Shown here: positions 62,366 through 64,000 of the stretch, piece after piece
Layout of the letters: each line of letters opens with the position of its first letter
How positions within the stretch are numbered: position 1 is the stretch's first letter
NCBI GenBank assembly: GCA_020629035.1
Contig: JAHDEC010000020.1
Span: forward strand, 1-64,000
Length of the DNA: 64,000 bases
Origin: Saprospiraceae bacterium
Lineage (GTDB): Bacteria > Bacteroidota > Bacteroidia > Chitinophagales > Saprospiraceae
Reading direction: 5' to 3'
Notes under the pieces: model-generated
What the model was told of the DNA's origin: nothing
What the model saw: only the letters and a program-made list of their open reading frames with translations
Databases searched by the model: none
Translations under genes and position numbers: made by a program

Positions 62366-63016
62366 TTACCTGGCACCAAATAATAAGCTACCTATCCTAA
62401 CCATGTTAGATCCTTCTTCGATAGCTAATTGGTAATCTTGAGACATACCCATTGATTTTATAGTAAATGTTTTTTGATCAATGTTGTCCCACTCTTGAAG
62501 CTCTTTAAATAGAATATTAAGTTGTCTAAACTCATCCCTGACCACTTTGGTATTGTCGGTAAAACTTGCCATCCCCATTAAACCTTTAATTTGCACATTG
62601 GGAAAAGATCCACTCAAGTATTTCTCAAGTATTTCTCTGACCTCCTCAGCAGCTAAACCGGCTTTAGTAGTTTCACTAGCAATTTTTAATTGCAATAGGA
62701 TGGATATAACGCGTTGATTCTTTAATGCTTCTTTTTGGATTTCATTGAGCAGTTTGAGTGAATCTACTGAATGTATAAGATTAATGAAGGGAGCAATATA
62801 TTTAACCTTATTCCGCTGAAGATTTCCAATCATGTGCCATTCTATATCCTTGGGCAATATTTCGTTTTTCTCCACCAGCTCCTGGACTCTATTCTCTCCA
62901 AAAATACGATGACCTAGCTCATACTTTTCTTTTATAGCTTCAATAGGTTTGGTCTTAGAAACTGCAACTAAAACTACATTTCGGGTCTGGCAGAAATCAT
63001 TAATTTTCTGATACAT
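62366..63016 (-). CDS. YggS-family PLP-homeostasis protein
   Basis: 216 residues, single-domain alanine-racemase-like TIM barrel. The PLP lysine is Lys21 in AVSKTKP; 'GENRVQELVEK', 'WHMIGNLQRNKVKYI' and the terminal GSNMVRIGSLLFGAR are family signatures. It binds and balances free pyridoxal phosphate with no known enzyme activity. Directly after purE (no gap) and convergent with the FG-GAP gene, also without a gap. Confidence 0.95.
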   Translation of the reverse strand: MYQKINDFCQTRNVVLVAVSKTKPIEAIKEKYELGHRIFGENRVQELVEKNEILPKDIEWHMIGNLQRNKVKYIAPFINLIHSVDSLKLLNEIQKEALKNQRVISILLQLKIASETTKAGLAAEEVREILEKYLSGSFPNVQIKGLMGMASFTDNTKVVRDEFRQLNILFKELQEWDNIDQKTFTIKSMGMSQDYQLAIEEGSNMVRIGSLLFGAR

Positions 63017-63517
63017 TCAAGAGAATTTACCTTCTACATTTCGGGATTTTTGAAGCACAGCTGTTTTCATTTCTTCTTGATAGTTCTGTAAATAGTCAGC
63101 AAGTGCATCATCATTTGTTGCTAAGATTCTACAAGCTAAAATCCCAGCATTTTTCGAACCATTTAATGCAACAGTAGCCACGGGGATACCATTCGGCATT
63201 TGAAGGATAGATAAAATTGAATCCCAGCCATCAATAGAATTAGAAGACTTGACAGGTACCCCTATGACGGGTAAGTTGGTAATTGATGCAACCATCCCCG
63301 GAAGATGAGCGGCTCCTCCAGCTCCTGCGATAATCACTTTTAAACCGCGGTCACTTGCAGACTGAGCATACTCCACCATTCTCAATGGCGTGCGATGAGC
63401 AGAAACCACTTTGATTTCGAAGCTGACAGAAGCTGCCTTTAGAAAATCGGCTGCAGCTTGCATCACTGGCAAATCACTATCTGAACCCATTATAATTCCG
63501 ACTTGAGGATTATTCAT
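63017..63517 (-). CDS. purE: N5-carboxyaminoimidazole ribonucleotide mutase
   Basis: 166 residues, class I PurE. Rearranges N5-CAIR to CAIR in purine synthesis. Signature segments: [68 protein letters not shown]. Normal length. Its first codons overlap the end of purK by 8 bases; yggS follows immediately. Confidence 0.97.
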   Translation of the reverse strand: MNNPQVGIIMGSDSDLPVMQAAADFLKAASVSFEIKVVSAHRTPLRMVEYAQSASDRGLKVIIAGAGGAAHLPGMVASITNLPVIGVPVKSSNSIDGWDSILSILQMPNGIPVATVALNGSKNAGILACRILATNDDALADYLQNYQEEMKTAVLQKSRNVEGKFS

Positions 63518-64000
63518 AACATTTAACTTTTATACCAGATTTAACTTGTTTTATTTTCTCACTGATCTCTTCCATATCTGAACCTACAATATTTACATGA
63601 CCCATCTTACGGTTGGGTTTGGTCAGTTGTTTTCCATAAATGTGTGGATGTACTCCTTCGATTTTTGCAATATTTTCAAGACCCTCATAAAAGGGCTTAC
63701 CCGTGTATCCTAACTCACCTATTAAATTAACCATGGCACCTTTTGATTTTAGTTTGGTACTACCTAAGGGTAAATCAAAGAGAATTCTAAAGTGCTGCTC
63801 AAACTGAGAGCAAATCGTACTATCAATCGTATGGTGACCAGAATTATGTGTTCTTGGTGCCATTTCATTGACAAGCACTTCATTTTCAGTGCTTAAAAAT
63901 AATTCTACTGCTAGAATGCCGACAATTTCAAGTGACTCGGCAATGGATTTTGCAATGGCTGTACACTTGCTTCTAGTTGATTCATTAATATCCGCCGGAG
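63510..64000 (-). CDS. purK: 5-(carboxyamino)imidazole ribonucleotide synthase, partial
   Basis: C-terminal about 163 residues only; the gene runs off the right edge of the window, and its frame stays open to the last complete codon (63998). ATP-grasp enzyme that makes N5-CAIR from AIR, ATP and bicarbonate. Visible signatures: [33 protein letters not shown] (the conserved ATP-grasp metal/nucleotide region), '[17 protein letters not shown]', '[19 protein letters not shown]'. It forms an operon with purE and yggS. Confidence 0.95.
   Translation of the reverse strand, partial: PADINESTRSKCTAIAKSIAESLEIVGILAVELFLSTENEVLVNEMAPRTHNSGHHTIDSTICSQFEQHFRILFDLPLGSTKLKSKGAMVNLIGELGYTGKPFYEGLENIAKIEGVHPHIYGKQLTKPNRKMGHVNIVGSDMEEISEKIKQVKSGIKVKCYE

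Overview
The window is 64 kb of AT-rich (roughly 37% GC by eye) chromosome from a member of the Bacteroidota, probably a marine, Saprospiria-like lineage. The phylum call rests on four things: C-terminal type IX secretion (T9SS) sorting domains on several surface proteins, start sites without strong Shine-Dalgarno sequences, promoters of the TTTG-N19-TAnnTTTG class, and typical phylum gene families (fused E1 alpha-beta dehydrogenase, MqnE futalosine pathway, DUF5683 beside parAB, Crp/Fnr-like regulators). The finer placement is inference from the HYR-repeat giant and overall protein style. No rRNA, tRNA, CRISPR array or insertion sequence was seen.

Layout. 0-5.8 kb is an accessory-looking stretch: a tyrosine recombinase on the minus strand, a 13-bp perfect inverted repeat at its 5' side, then plus-strand small genes (zinc-ribbon protein, esterase, membrane protein, a Crp-like regulator/SRPBCC/membrane-protein operon, and a lipoprotein apparently cut short by an in-frame TAA). 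5.8-23 kb is mostly housekeeping: secreted serine peptidase and glycosyltransferase, mqnE, a TPR histidine kinase, YebC, a large AsmA-like protein with a charged tail, a two-ATPase oligopeptide ABC protein, fmt, an OmpA-type protein, engB, an acyltransferase and an exonuclease. 23-29.4 kb is an envelope module: DUF4412 protein, small lipoprotein, a 900-residue lipoprotein with SdrD-B-like modules, an ECF sigma factor, and a one-TM anti-sigma-like protein with a beta-barrel-like C-terminus. 29.4-37 kb holds ndk, an NrnA-like DHH phosphoesterase, an FKBP lipoprotein, prfB with its programmed +1 frameshift, a T9SS cargo, and a fused E1 alpha-beta 2-oxoacid dehydrogenase.

37-44 kb is a single 2243-residue T9SS-exported protein: nine HYR-containing units, two C-type-lectin domains that each seem to be inserted inside a HYR domain, a GEVED-like module and a sorting tail. 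44-54 kb carries a peptide-binding lipoprotein, gap-pgk, a 610-bp gene-free region ending in two plus-strand intrinsic terminators with no gene in front of them (candidate small RNA), the MBL-parA-parB-DUF5683 operon, a flavin reductase, rocD and coaE. 54-64 kb has part of a phenylacetate degradation cluster (paaG, an enoyl-CoA hydratase, paaY), a TonB-like protein, an NhaC antiporter, an FG-GAP T9SS protein, and purK(partial)-purE-yggS.

How it works together: the cell makes menaquinone by the futalosine route, exports large adhesive proteins through T9SS, imports peptides through an ABC system whose permeases lie outside the window, and appears to control part of its envelope through the sigma/anti-sigma pair at 27.3-29.3 kb. 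Convergent neighbours often overlap by about 4 bp or abut, and many starts are TTG or GTG; where a downstream ATG gives a better signal peptide or domain edge it was preferred.
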